Position numbers and translations under genes: made by a program | Assembly (NCBI GenBank): GCA_045127535.1 | Contig: JBGVQN010000001.1 | Span: forward strand, 32,589-96,588 | From: UBA2942 sp045127535 | GTDB taxonomy: Bacteria > Bacillota > Clostridia > Lachnospirales > Lachnospiraceae | DNA length: 64,000 bases | Reading direction: 5' to 3' | In this document: positions 9,349-17,972 of the stretch, piece after piece | Numbering within the stretch: the first letter of the stretch is position 1 | Layout of the letters: each line of letters starts with the position of its first letter | The notes under the pieces: model-generated | What the model was told of the DNA's origin: nothing | Seen by the model: the letters and a program-made list of their open reading frames with translations, nothing else | Databases searched by the model: none

Positions 9349-10659
9349 ATGTACCGAATTGCTATTGAAAAGCTATTAAAATGGAAACAAAGCAAACGCC
9401 GTAAGCCTTTGATTATTGAAGGTGCACGTCAGGTTGGCAAGACTTGGCTGATGAAAGAATTCGGCAGACAGGCGTATGCGGATACCGTATATATCAATTT
9501 TGACTCCAATTCCAGAATGGCAGAGTTATTTGCTTCTGACCTGGATACGGAGCGCTTGATTATGGGCTTGGAACTGTATGTGGGACGTAAAATCAATCCT
9601 GACCATTCTTTGCTGATTTTTGATGAAGTGCAGGAAGTTCCAAGAGCGTTGACATCTCTTAAATATTTCTATGAAAATGCGCCCCAGTATCACATTGTTT
9701 GCGCCGGTTCGTTGCTCGGTATTGCCTTGCACCAAGGCACATCTTTCCCTGTTGGCAAGGTGGATTTCTTAAAGCTTTATCCTCTTTCCTTCAAGGAGTT
9801 TTTGATGGCAACCGATAAAGAACGATTTGCCGAACTGCTTGATCAGCGAGATTTCCAAATGATTACGAGCTTTAAGCAAACATATATTGATGCTTTGAAG
9901 TACTATTACTTTGTTGGCGGTATGCCTGAAGCTGTGCAAAGTTTCACAGAGAACAAAAACTTTAACGAGGTTCGTGAAATTCAAAAGCGAATCCTTGCGG
10001 CCTACGAACAAGATTTCTCTAAGCACGCTCCCAACGAAATCGTTCCGAGGCTCCGTATGCTGTGGAACAGCATCCCCTCTCAGCTGGCGAAAGAAAATAA
10101 GAAGTTTATTTACGGTCTTGTTCGTGAAGGGGCTCGTGCGAAGGACTATGAAACCGCAATTATGTGGCTCAGCGATTGCGGTCTTGTTCATAAGGTCAGC
10201 CGTGTCAATGCAGCAGGCATCCCCTTACGGGCGTATGAGGACTTGAAAGCATTTAAGCTGTTTGTGGTAGACGTTGGACTCCTTGGCTGTATGGCCGGAC
10301 TTCGTCAGCACACATTGCTTGATGGCAACGACCTTTTTACTGAGTTCAAGGGTGCTCTTACAGAACAGTATGTCTGTCAGCAGCTAAAAACCATCGAAGA
10401 TTTGGATGTTTATTACTACACCAATGACAGAGGTTCCTGCGAAGTTGACTTTGTCGTTGATACAGGTGAGCAGATCGTGCCCGTTGAAGTAAAGGCAGAA
10501 GTAAACCTTAGAGCTAAGAGCCTAAAGACCTATCAGGAAAAATTCTCACCTGAAGTTTCTATCCGCACATCTATGACGGACTACAAAAAAGAAAAATGGC
10601 TCGTCAATCTGCCCCTATATGCGATAGATCAGATCAAAGCTACGACTGATGCCTCATAG
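9349..10659 (+). CDS. AAA ATPase with DUF4143 domain
   Basis: 436 aa. The N-terminal AAA_14 domain has a Walker A motif (EGARQVGKTW, about residues 20-30) and a Walker B motif (LLIFDEVQE, about 87-95). The C-terminal half (about 190-420) is the DUF4143 region, ending with a nuclease-like core reading SCEVDFVVDTGEQIVPVEVKA. Such proteins are widespread and their role is mostly unknown; some sit near restriction or toxin genes. The ATG at 9349 has GGAGGTG upstream, while the in-frame upstream TTG-type reading has no such site. A wrecked hsdM fragment follows, 14 bases downstream. Confidence 0.9.
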   Translation: MYRIAIEKLLKWKQSKRRKPLIIEGARQVGKTWLMKEFGRQAYADTVYINFDSNSRMAELFASDLDTERLIMGLELYVGRKINPDHSLLIFDEVQEVPRALTSLKYFYENAPQYHIVCAGSLLGIALHQGTSFPVGKVDFLKLYPLSFKEFLMATDKERFAELLDQRDFQMITSFKQTYIDALKYYYFVGGMPEAVQSFTENKNFNEVREIQKRILAAYEQDFSKHAPNEIVPRLRMLWNSIPSQLAKENKKFIYGLVREGARAKDYETAIMWLSDCGLVHKVSRVNAAGIPLRAYEDLKAFKLFVVDVGLLGCMAGLRQHTLLDGNDLFTEFKGALTEQYVCQQLKTIEDLDVYYYTNDRGSCEVDFVVDTGEQIVPVEVKAEVNLRAKSLKTYQEKFSPEVSIRTSMTDYKKEKWLVNLPLYAIDQIKATTDAS

Positions 10660-10673
10660 AAGGAGATTAGACA

Positions 10674-10871
10674 ATGGCTGATATTAGAAAAGATCAAGAA
10701 AGAGATGAACTTCATCGTGCAATATGAGCGATAGCTGACGGCCTGCGTGGAAGCGTATACGGATGGGATTTTAAGTCCTATGTGTCAGGCATGATGTTTA
10801 TCTCAGAACATCCTTTGCCTAACGGTAAGAAGCTGGTCAGAATTGATTTTATCTGCCGGCACAAAAAATAA
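10674..10871 (+). pseudogene. Type I restriction hsdM N-terminal remnant
   Basis: Translation from the ATG at 10674 (AGGAG upstream) gives MADIRKDQERDELHRAI, a TGA stop at 10725, then AIADGLRGSVYGWDFKSYV and GMMF. This is the conserved N-terminus of Type I DNA methyltransferase HsdM subunits, with an in-frame stop and then an abrupt switch to unrelated sequence after about 40 codons. The remainder of hsdM, hsdS and hsdR is absent. This is the scar of a deleted Type I restriction-modification locus. Confidence 0.75.
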
Positions 10872-10888
10872 CACAATAGGAGGCACTT

Positions 10889-11092
10889 ATGTTAAATACT
10901 ATTGCCATGCTCAAAAAATATTATGGACACAATTAGGAGACATTCACGATCAAAAATCCTGGATTTTGGCAGCAGTATCGGTGTGATATTGTCAAATTCG
11001 GCTGCCATCCCTATGCATGTGACAACACAGGAAATTTTTTTACAAAAAAACGTGAGTCATTTTGTTTTCTCTGATTCAGGGATTGATTTTTA
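10889..11092 (+). pseudogene. SAM-dependent methyltransferase remnant
   Basis: GGAGG followed by an ATG at 10889 starts a short frame that soon hits a stop. In the neighbouring frame the sequence reads SKILDFGSSIGVI, the glycine-rich motif I of class I methyltransferases, preceded by a QLGD-like segment. The gene is frameshifted and truncated, and ends just before the T-box of proS. Target unknown. Confidence 0.5.
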
Positions 11093-11104
11093 AAACCATC
11101 TATG

Positions 11105-11432
11105 GTAAGATGACGGCAATTGAACACAAAAAGCTATGATAAGAAATAGTAAGCATTTTGAATCTTTCAGAGAGAAGGCGGCTGGTGTGAGCCTTTATTG
11201 AAGAAATGCCAAACCCCTCTTTGAGCTGTGAGCCGAATATATCCTGTGGCACAGGTGCTTCATCTGTTGCACAGGCATCATTAGTAAGCTTCACCGGGTT
11301 CTCCCGTCACAGAGAGACGGTATCGGAGCTTTCCTGTACCGATGAGTGCGGATGTATTCCGAATTTAGGTGGTACCACGGACTTGTTGATAGTTCGCCCT
11401 AAGTTGATGTATTGTCAGCTTAGGGCTTTTTG
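11105..11432 (+). promoter_or_regulatory. T-box leader controlling proS
   Basis: The leader carries the K-turn region CAGAGAG at about 11169, the Stem I distal GGCTGGTGTGAGCC at 11180-11193, and the hallmark T-box AGGTGGTACCACGGA at 11367-11381. A terminator stem GCCCTAAG / CTTAGGGC (11396-11426) with a T run follows. Uncharged tRNA binding stabilises the antiterminator and lets proS be transcribed. By position the specifier codon is probably CCA at about 11209-11211, a proline codon that agrees with the downstream gene; the exact codon is less certain than the class of element. Confidence 0.95.
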
Positions 11433-11509
11433 CGTTCAAACAAAAACTATGAGGCCAGATCAGGAACCAAAGGACTGATTTGCATTGCCTCAGGATGGAG
11501 GTATCAGAC

Positions 11510-13216
11510 ATGAAACTTGACAAGCTTGTAGGAGAACGGTTCCGGGAAAGACCGGCAGACTGCGCAGTAGACAGCCATGCCCTTATGGTGCGCGGCGGCT
11601 ATATGAAATACGTAGCCAACGGTATTTTTTCCTCTTACATGCCATTAAAGAGGATCACCCGTAAAATCGAACAGATCCTCCGTGAGGAAATGGATGCGGT
11701 GGACGGACAGGAGGTACAGTTCCCGGTGGTCATGCCGGCTGCGCTTTGGCAGGAGTCCGGCAGATACGACAGCATTGAAAAGGAATTGCTGCGTTTTCAC
11801 GACCGCAACAACAGTCCACATGTCCTTGGCATGACCCATGAGGAGGCTGCAGTACATCTGGTGCGGGACTATGCACAGAGCTATACACGCTATCCTTTTA
11901 TGATTTATCAGATTCAGACCAAGTTTAGAGATGAGGCCAGACCAAGAGCCGGACTGATCCGGGTCAGAGAATTTACCATGAAGGATGCTTATTCTTTCCA
12001 CACCAGTCAGGAGGATTTAGAGGCCTATTACGAGAAGTGCCACAAGGCTTATGAGCGCATTTATGCAAGAGTGGGACTGCCGGAGGTGATTTCTGTTGCT
12101 TCCGACTCCGGTATGATGGGCGGCAGCATTTCCCACGAATTTATGCTTTTGACTCCAATCGGTGAGGACTCCATTGCCATTTGTCAGGAGTGTCATTATC
12201 GCGCCAATATGGAAGCTGCAGAAAGTGTGATCCCGCCACAGCGTAAGGCACAATCTGAGACGCTGACCCTGGTACACACACCAGGTATTCATACCATCGA
12301 GGAAGTGTGCAATTTTCTTCACACAGAGGAGTCTGATTCCTGTAAGGCAGTGGTATATCAGAGAAATTCTGACGATCAGTATATTGTGTTGTTTATCAGA
12401 GGGGATCTGGAGGTCAATGAAACAAAGCTGACCAATTATTTGGGCTGCGACATCCATCCTGCAGTGATCACACCGGAATGCGGACTGCATGCAGGCTATA
12501 TCGGACCTGTTGATCTAAAGGGAGATTTTATCGTACTCTATGACCGCTCTCTTGCCGGACGCAATGACCTCTCCTGCGGAGGCAATGCAGACGAGTATCA
12601 CTATACCGGCCTGGATATGGAGCGTGATGTACCGGATGCCCAGTTCCATGATTTTGCAAAAATACAGGAGGGCGGCATCTGTCCTCACTGCGGAAAACCT
12701 GCCATTACCATTTCCAGAGGCATTGAAGTCGGTAATATTTTCCAGTTAGGCACCAAGTATACCAAGTCCATGCATATGACCTATGTAGATCAGGAGGGCA
12801 ATGCACAGCATCCCATCATGGGCTGTTACGGCATTGGCGTAGGTCGTCTGGCTGCTGCCATCTGCGAAGCCCATCATGATGAACACGGCCCGATCTGGCC
12901 AATGTCTGTGGCTCCATGGCAGATACATTTGTGTGCAGTGCGTGCAGACCATGAGGAGATCAAGTCCTGTGCAGACCAGTTATACCAGGCTTTGCAGGCC
13001 AAGGGTATCGAAGTGATTTATGATGACCGTGTGGTCAGCGCCGGAGTTATGTTTTCAGATGCTGACTTGCTTGGAGTGCCGCTTAGGGTCATTGTCAGTC
13101 CCAGAAATCTGAAGCAGAATGTGGTGGAAGTAGTTTCCAGAGATAAGCGCTTTTCTGCAGCAGTTTCTGTGGAGACAGCGGTGGAGGAATTGATGGATAT
13201 CATTCAGAGATTTTGA
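11510..13216 (+). CDS. proS: Prolyl-tRNA synthetase
   Basis: Class II prolyl-tRNA synthetase of the bacterial type, 568 aa. It charges tRNA-Pro. Motif 2 (TKFRDEARPRAGLIRVREF) lies at about residues 137-155 and motif 3 (CYGIGVGRLAAAI) near 435. Between them an editing (INS) domain of about 180 residues carries a CxxC pair (CQECH), and the anticodon-binding domain makes up the C-terminus. The ATG at 11510 was chosen because GGAGG lies ten bases upstream; the frame is open further up but without family similarity. Expression is governed by the proline T-box immediately upstream. Confidence 0.97.
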   Translation: MKLDKLVGERFRERPADCAVDSHALMVRGGYMKYVANGIFSSYMPLKRITRKIEQILREEMDAVDGQEVQFPVVMPAALWQESGRYDSIEKELLRFHDRNNSPHVLGMTHEEAAVHLVRDYAQSYTRYPFMIYQIQTKFRDEARPRAGLIRVREFTMKDAYSFHTSQEDLEAYYEKCHKAYERIYARVGLPEVISVASDSGMMGGSISHEFMLLTPIGEDSIAICQECHYRANMEAAESVIPPQRKAQSETLTLVHTPGIHTIEEVCNFLHTEESDSCKAVVYQRNSDDQYIVLFIRGDLEVNETKLTNYLGCDIHPAVITPECGLHAGYIGPVDLKGDFIVLYDRSLAGRNDLSCGGNADEYHYTGLDMERDVPDAQFHDFAKIQEGGICPHCGKPAITISRGIEVGNIFQLGTKYTKSMHMTYVDQEGNAQHPIMGCYGIGVGRLAAAICEAHHDEHGPIWPMSVAPWQIHLCAVRADHEEIKSCADQLYQALQAKGIEVIYDDRVVSAGVMFSDADLLGVPLRVIVSPRNLKQNVVEVVSRDKRFSAAVSVETAVEELMDIIQRF

Positions 13217-13227
13217 TCCATCACCAG

Positions 13228-13318
13228 CAGGGAGGTTGGTACAGTATGATATTCCGTAGACAAGGCTGGTACAGCACCAGCCTGCATTGGAGACATCCTA
13301 CCCATGCCAACCTCCCTG
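13228..13318. repeat. Nested inverted repeats between convergent genes
   Basis: Outer arms CAGGGAGGTTGG (13228-13239) and CCAACCTCCCTG (13307-13318) pair perfectly over 12 bp. Inside them AGGCTGGT and ACCAGCCT (13263-13283) form an 8-bp hairpin. The structure lies between the convergent proS and kinase-like genes and probably helps terminate both, although no long T run follows. Confidence 0.6.
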
Positions 13319-13366
13319 TATTTCTATGCAGCACTATAACCAACAAGGCGCACCTGCTGCATCCAC

Positions 13367-13900
13367 TCAATGCTCACGCACATACTCCAAAAACTCCTGG
13401 GTCTTAGACCAATATTTGATCCCCCAGTTCTCAAAGTTCCATTCCTCCATATATGGATTACATTCATAATCAATATAATAAATCTGTTCCTCCTGCACCA
13501 CAAAATTGGTAGGAAAATAATCGATGTTCAGTCCTGCAGCAGCTACCTGCGCTGCCATTTCTCTCATCTGCTGCAGATAGCAGTCCTTCATCTGGTCATT
13601 TTTTACAAGGTCATAAATGGTAGGCCCGCAAATATATTCTTTTACAATCCGTTCAGCTGTACTATCCAGATCCAGCATTCTGGGCATCCGGATGCCTGTA
13701 GCCAGCAGCCGGTTGTAATCATTCTGCTCTGCCTCGATCTTATTGCCAAAGGTATAATAGTCGCAGGGCTCGTGATGGATCTGCTTTAACACATACCGCT
13801 TTCCATCCTGCTCTGCAAGATAGGAATAACCGCCCTTTCCCTTGCCCAATAATTTTACAATGATATATGGCTTTTGATTGACATACATAACTTCACTCAT
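13367..13900 (-). CDS. Small protein-kinase-like (Bud32/RIO-like) protein
   Basis: About 177 aa. The N-terminus resembles a kinase glycine loop (LLGKGKGGYSYLAEQDGKRY) with a VLKQIHHE lysine segment. The C-terminal part has LNIDYFPTNFVV and IYYIDYECN, which look like the catalytic and metal-binding loops of RIO/Bud32-type lipopolysaccharide kinases (D-x-x-P-x-N and D-Y-E). The protein is shorter than a full protein kinase. ATG at 13900 is preferred because AGGAGG sits just upstream; the ATG two codons earlier directly abuts that site. Substrate unknown. Confidence 0.65.
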   Translation of the reverse strand: MSEVMYVNQKPYIIVKLLGKGKGGYSYLAEQDGKRYVLKQIHHEPCDYYTFGNKIEAEQNDYNRLLATGIRMPRMLDLDSTAERIVKEYICGPTIYDLVKNDQMKDCYLQQMREMAAQVAAAGLNIDYFPTNFVVQEEQIYYIDYECNPYMEEWNFENWGIKYWSKTQEFLEYVREH

Positions 13901-13940
13901 ACCCATCCTCCTAAATCAACTTTCACAGGTTTATATATTT

Positions 13941-13981
13941 ACAGCCCTGAAGCCTATGCTGCACACAAGCTTCAGGGCTGT
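13941..13981 (-). terminator. Hairpin after pepD
   Basis: ACAGCCCTGAAGC (13941-13953) and GCTTCAGGGCTGT (13969-13981) form a perfect 13-bp stem, 13 bases past the pepD stop. The following minus-strand sequence is AT-rich rather than a pure T run. Confidence 0.7.
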
Positions 13982-13994
13982 TATCATACAGTAT

Positions 13995-15452
13995 TTACTC
14001 CAACACGCGAAGCACTTCCTTCACATATGCATACACACGCTTCACAGAGGTCAGGCTCAGACGTTCCTGGGGGGTATGGATATCCTTCATATCCGGTCCC
14101 AGGGATACAATGTCCAGATCAGGCATCTGATACAGGATCAGTCCGCACTCCACCCCTGCGTGGATGGCCTCTACTGTGGCTGGTCGATCCTCATACATAC
14201 CGTTCCAGATCTCTACCATCTGGGTGCGCAGCTTGGAATCTACCTTATAGTCCCATCCCGGATAATCTCCGTAGAATGTACTGCTGCCTCCCAAAAACTC
14301 GATCAGAAACTCCAATCTGTCATACAAAGCAAACTTCCTGCTTTCTACAGAGCTTCTGACAGAAAATACTGCCTTTACTTCTTCCTCTGTAGTGGACAGC
14401 ATACCCAGATTTAAGGAAGTCTCTACCAGTCCTGCAATGGCCTGGCTCATATTTTGGACGCCATTTGGGCACTGGCTCAGTAAAAAGAATACTTTTCCTG
14501 TGGCAACCGGCGTCATAGCCTCCACCATACCGCTGCCCTGAGACTGTACCTGTATGGTAATGTCAGGGTCTGCGATTTTGTATTCTGCAAAAATTGGGGC
14601 GCTGACAGCCTGCAGTGCTGCTGCCACAAAGGCTTCCTCTGCAGGAGATACGATCACTGCACTGCACTTTCTTGGAATTGCATTGTCTGCCTCACCGCCG
14701 GATATGGATACCAGAGACCATTCCAGATCTACGCTCCACTGCAGCTCTCTCAGCACACGGGCAAGCAGCAGGTTGGCATTGGCACGCTCCTTTTGGATCT
14801 CCATTCCGGAATGTCCTCCAAGGAGCCCCTCCACTGTGATCTGATACAGATTGCCCTGTGCTTCTGCTCTCTGCACCGGCAGTGTCAGCTCTGCCCGCAT
14901 GCCACCTGCACAGGAGCTTAAAAAGATGCCTTCATCCTCTGAATCCAGATTGATCAGATAGGAGGCTTTACAGTCAGACAAATCCAGGGCAGCAGCCCCT
15001 AACAATCCTGTCTCCTCATCTACTGTAAAGACACATTCCAGCGCCGGATGGGCCAGAGTCTCGTCTGCCAGGATCGCCAGCATATATGCCACTGCAATGC
15101 CGTCATCTCCGCCTAACGTGGTGCCTTTTGCGCCAAGATACTCTCCTTCTACAAACAGCTCCAGTCCCTGGGTAGCAAAATCATGGTCTGACCAGTCTTC
15201 CTTGGCTTCGACCATATCCATATGTCCCTGCAGCATTACCACAGGACGGTTTTCATATCCTGCAGACGCAGGCTTCCAGATGATCACATTCAAAGAATCA
15301 TCCTGTCTGTACTGCAGGCCGTGATTTTTGGCAAACTCTGCTACATAGCTGCTGATGGCTTTCATATTGCCGCTGCCATGGGGAATGGCGCAGATCTCCT
15401 CAAAATACTGAAGTACATCTGCCGGTTCGAAATTTTCTAAAATTCTGTTCAT
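13995..15452 (-). CDS. pepD: Aminoacyl-histidine dipeptidase (PepD)
   Basis: Zinc dipeptidase of the M20 family, 485 aa, the normal PepD length; it hydrolyses Xaa-His and other dipeptides in the cytoplasm. Motifs are IPHGSGNMKAISSYV at the N-terminus, the metal-binding VVMLQGHMDMV, LGGDDGIAVAYMLAI with the bridging aspartate, the catalytic glutamates in FTVDEETGLLGA, LDSEDEG, and the dimerisation-domain GLLGGHSGMEI. Near the end HAGVECG supplies a late conserved histidine. The ATG at 15452 has GAGGAAAAAC upstream; 49 further in-frame codons upstream lack similarity. Confidence 0.95.
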   Translation of the reverse strand: MNRILENFEPADVLQYFEEICAIPHGSGNMKAISSYVAEFAKNHGLQYRQDDSLNVIIWKPASAGYENRPVVMLQGHMDMVEAKEDWSDHDFATQGLELFVEGEYLGAKGTTLGGDDGIAVAYMLAILADETLAHPALECVFTVDEETGLLGAAALDLSDCKASYLINLDSEDEGIFLSSCAGGMRAELTLPVQRAEAQGNLYQITVEGLLGGHSGMEIQKERANANLLLARVLRELQWSVDLEWSLVSISGGEADNAIPRKCSAVIVSPAEEAFVAAALQAVSAPIFAEYKIADPDITIQVQSQGSGMVEAMTPVATGKVFFLLSQCPNGVQNMSQAIAGLVETSLNLGMLSTTEEEVKAVFSVRSSVESRKFALYDRLEFLIEFLGGSSTFYGDYPGWDYKVDSKLRTQMVEIWNGMYEDRPATVEAIHAGVECGLILYQMPDLDIVSLGPDMKDIHTPQERLSLTSVKRVYAYVKEVLRVLE

Positions 15453-15731
15453 GTTTTTCCTCGTTTCTGTGCTATTTTTGCGCCTATCAATTGTGTCTGT
15501 TTTCCTGCTTGAAATCATCCTGTTTTTGAAACAGGATGCCCCACAAATTGCTTTATATACAATAAAAAATTCTGATTTTCCTACATAAAATACATTCAAT
15601 TTATGAAATCAAGGCATTTCACAGTCGATGGCAGAATACTTTGGTATTAGAATACTACAGATTATTTATGCCAAAGGGTTCCACAATCACCTGATGGGTG
15701 GCTACGCAATCAATCATAATGGAGGATTTTT

Positions 15732-16763
15732 ATGCCTGACTGCAACAAATCAGTTGTTTCCACCCCCGGTTTCAGTCCGGTAAAGGAAAATGTTTCCGAA
15801 AAAAACAAAGCCACTGCTGCGGTTTTTCTGGAAAAACTTCTGCCTCTGGGGCTGTTTATCCTTATGCTCTCCAATCCAAAGCTGTCTGCCTCCTGTGCCG
15901 CTGCAGGGCTATCTGCCTGGTATACCAGCGTTGTGCCGGTATTGCTGCCTGCCATGATTTTTACAGGCATTCTGGTACGGACAGATGCCTGTACCCTGTT
16001 AAACCCCATTGCTGCACCTTTGTTTCAAAAGGTATTCCATCTGCCTGCAGAAGCAGCCTCAGCCTGGCTCACAGGAATGCTGTGTGGATATCCTTCCGGG
16101 GCAGCTGTAGCCGGTGAACTGTATCATCAGGGACGTCTTACTGCACAACAGACCAGACACTTGCTGCTGTTTTGTAATTATCCATCACCTATGTTTCTGA
16201 CCGGCTTTCTGCTGACTGGAAGCTTAAATGGGCAGGTTCCTGTATGGCTGTTTTTACCGGTCATTTACCTTTCCGGCTGTCTGACCGGTTTTCTTACCAG
16301 AGAAACGGCACAAGATGGCTGCTCTCCTATTTCAGACAGGCATTCTTTTGAACCGCCTGCGCCGAAAAAGAATGGACTGATTCAGGTCTTAGAGCCATCC
16401 CTGTTCACAGCCGCGCGGATTATGCTGATGGTAGGACTGTATATTATGCTGTTTCAGATGATTGCCGGCTTTGCCCTCCATTATCTGCAGCTGCCCCCTC
16501 TGATACTCTGCATACTGATTGGCATACTGGAAATGACCAATGGTGTATTACTGGCTGCAGATTTGACACTGCCCCTGCTGCCTTTAAGCTGCCTTATGCT
16601 CTTTTTTGCCGTATTTGGAGGCATTTCCACTTATCTGCAGTCTCTTTCTGCATTAGGAGATGCTGCCTTTCTTGGAAAAAAATATTTATTTGGCCGCATT
16701 CTTCATGCTTCTCTGGCAACAGGACTGTATCTGATCCTTTTCCTGCTTCTGCAAATACTTTAA
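15732..16763 (+). CDS. YlbJ-like sporulation integral membrane protein
   Basis: 343 aa with about eight membrane segments. It reads like the nucleoside-recognition/YlbJ family: SVVPVLLPAMIFTGIL, an inner GMLCGYPSGAAVAGELYHQ motif and CNYPSPMFLTGF. In Bacillus subtilis ylbJ is required for spore formation and adjoins coaD and rsmD (ylbI, ylbH); the same neighbours lie here at 17.4-18.5 kb, although this gene is convergent to them. GGAGG six bases before the ATG supports the start. It probably belongs to a mother-cell sporulation regulon, but no sigma-E promoter could be assigned. Confidence 0.8.
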   Translation: MPDCNKSVVSTPGFSPVKENVSEKNKATAAVFLEKLLPLGLFILMLSNPKLSASCAAAGLSAWYTSVVPVLLPAMIFTGILVRTDACTLLNPIAAPLFQKVFHLPAEAASAWLTGMLCGYPSGAAVAGELYHQGRLTAQQTRHLLLFCNYPSPMFLTGFLLTGSLNGQVPVWLFLPVIYLSGCLTGFLTRETAQDGCSPISDRHSFEPPAPKKNGLIQVLEPSLFTAARIMLMVGLYIMLFQMIAGFALHYLQLPPLILCILIGILEMTNGVLLAADLTLPLLPLSCLMLFFAVFGGISTYLQSLSALGDAAFLGKKYLFGRILHASLATGLYLILFLLLQIL

Positions 16764-16783
16764 CCGGTTATTTATATGCCAAA

Positions 16784-16808
16784 CAGGCAGCCTGCGTTTG
16801 GCTGCCTG
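16784..16808 (+). terminator. Hairpin between ylbJ-like and coiled-coil genes
   Basis: CAGGCAGCC and GGCTGCCTG form a perfect 9-bp stem around a 7-base loop, 20 bases past the ylbJ-like stop. No clear T run follows on either strand, so its strength is uncertain. Confidence 0.5.
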
Positions 16809-16897
16809 GCGCAGTATATCATTTATATATAGTATAATTACTTCTCTTTCGAACAGCTTCTGTTTTTGTCCTGATCATAAAGAAAAATCTGACAGGT

Positions 16898-17446
16898 TTA
16901 CTGTTCCTCTTCAGCCGGCTTCAGTTCCTGACGGTTCTGTACGATCATGTTGTAGGTATCATTCATCACGCCTACATAGCTTTCATAACGGGTACGAGTT
17001 CCCTCTAACAGCTGGCCAAGTACTCCCTGTGCATGTTCCAGTAAATCATCTGTATACTCCATAGCACTCTGGCGTACTGTATTGGCTTCAATCACTGCCT
17101 TATCCAAAATCTGCTGTGCCTGTTCTCTGGCTTCTGCAATGATCTGGTTACCCTTATCATATGCCTCCTGCACGATCTCATGCTCGTTGATAATAGATTC
17201 TTTTTCCTTATAAGCATCTGTCTTGATCTTTTCTGCCTGCGCTTTGGCATCATTTAGGATGGCTTCCTTATTGCTCACTACCTTCTGATATTTCTTAATT
17301 TCATCCGGTGTTCTGTGACGAAGCTCTACCAACAGCGCATCTAACTGATCCTTATCTACAACGATCTTGTTGCTGGAAAATGGTGACATCTTACATCCGT
17401 CTATGTACTCTTCAATTTCTGTAATTAACTGCTCAATGCTGCTCAT
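16898..17446 (-). CDS. Coiled-coil protein (V-ATPase subunit H/DivIVA-like)
   Basis: 182 aa. The central region (about residues 45-150) is a nearly continuous charged helix with heptad character, containing NDAKAQAEKIKTDAYKEKE, similar to stator-type ATPase b/H subunits and other coiled-coil scaffolds. No catalytic motif is visible. The start at 17446 overlaps the end of coaD by 14 bases, so the two are translationally coupled and it is the last gene of the rsmD-coaD unit. Role unknown; a cell-shape or division scaffold is possible but is inference. Confidence 0.75.
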   Translation of the reverse strand: MSSIEQLITEIEEYIDGCKMSPFSSNKIVVDKDQLDALLVELRHRTPDEIKKYQKVVSNKEAILNDAKAQAEKIKTDAYKEKESIINEHEIVQEAYDKGNQIIAEAREQAQQILDKAVIEANTVRQSAMEYTDDLLEHAQGVLGQLLEGTRTRYESYVGVMNDTYNMIVQNRQELKPAEEEQ

Positions 17447-17933
17447 TTTGTTTCCTCTCCTCTACTTTTTCTTTTACACATGCCGCTACATGAGGTGGTA
17501 CAAACTGGTCAATATTACCTCCGTATCCTGCAACCTCTTTCACAATACTGGAGCTCAAATATGCATACTCCAGACTGGTGGTAAAAAAGAGTGTTTCCAC
17601 CTCTGGTGCAATGATTTTATTGGTCTGGGAAAGCTGCAGTTCATACTCAAAGTCTGTGACTGCCCGCAGTCCCCTTACCACTACATTGGCATCAATCATT
17701 TTGGCAAAATCTACCAGCAGTCCTTGAAAGGACTGCACCTCCACATTAGGCAGATCCTGTGTCACCTGACGCAGCATTGCCACCCGCTCATCTACGGTAA
17801 ACATGGGGGATTTTGAACTGTTGATTAACACACCTACTACCAGATGGTCTACCACCCGGCTGGCTCTCCTGATAATATCCAAATGTCCAAGGGTAACCGG
17901 ATCAAAACTGCCCGGATAGATTGCCTTTACCAT
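17433..17933 (-). CDS. coaD: Phosphopantetheine adenylyltransferase
   Basis: CoaD, 166 aa, transfers AMP to 4'-phosphopantetheine in coenzyme A synthesis. The nucleotidyltransferase motif YPGSFDPVTLGHLDIIRRA opens the protein (HxGH-type loop, here TLGH), followed by VVRGLRAVTDFEYELQLS and the second nucleotide motif YAYLSSSIVKEVA. ATG at 17933 has GGAGG five bases upstream; an upstream TTG reading is less likely. The gene follows rsmD by 39 bases and overlaps the coiled-coil gene, a conserved Firmicutes pair. Confidence 0.96.
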   Translation of the reverse strand: MVKAIYPGSFDPVTLGHLDIIRRASRVVDHLVVGVLINSSKSPMFTVDERVAMLRQVTQDLPNVEVQSFQGLLVDFAKMIDANVVVRGLRAVTDFEYELQLSQTNKIIAPEVETLFFTTSLEYAYLSSSIVKEVAGYGGNIDQFVPPHVAACVKEKVEERKQNEQH

Positions 17934-17972
17934 AAAGTCCTCCAATCCATCAAAGGTGAAACCGTCACGCTT

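Noticed and set aside
13228..13318. Riboswitch between proS and the kinase-like gene
   Set aside because: The genes are convergent, so there is no downstream gene to regulate; nested inverted repeats suit a terminator better.
15600..15731. Riboswitch before the ylbJ-like gene
   Set aside because: No conserved riboswitch motif could be found, and the short gap holds only an ordinary GGAGG site.
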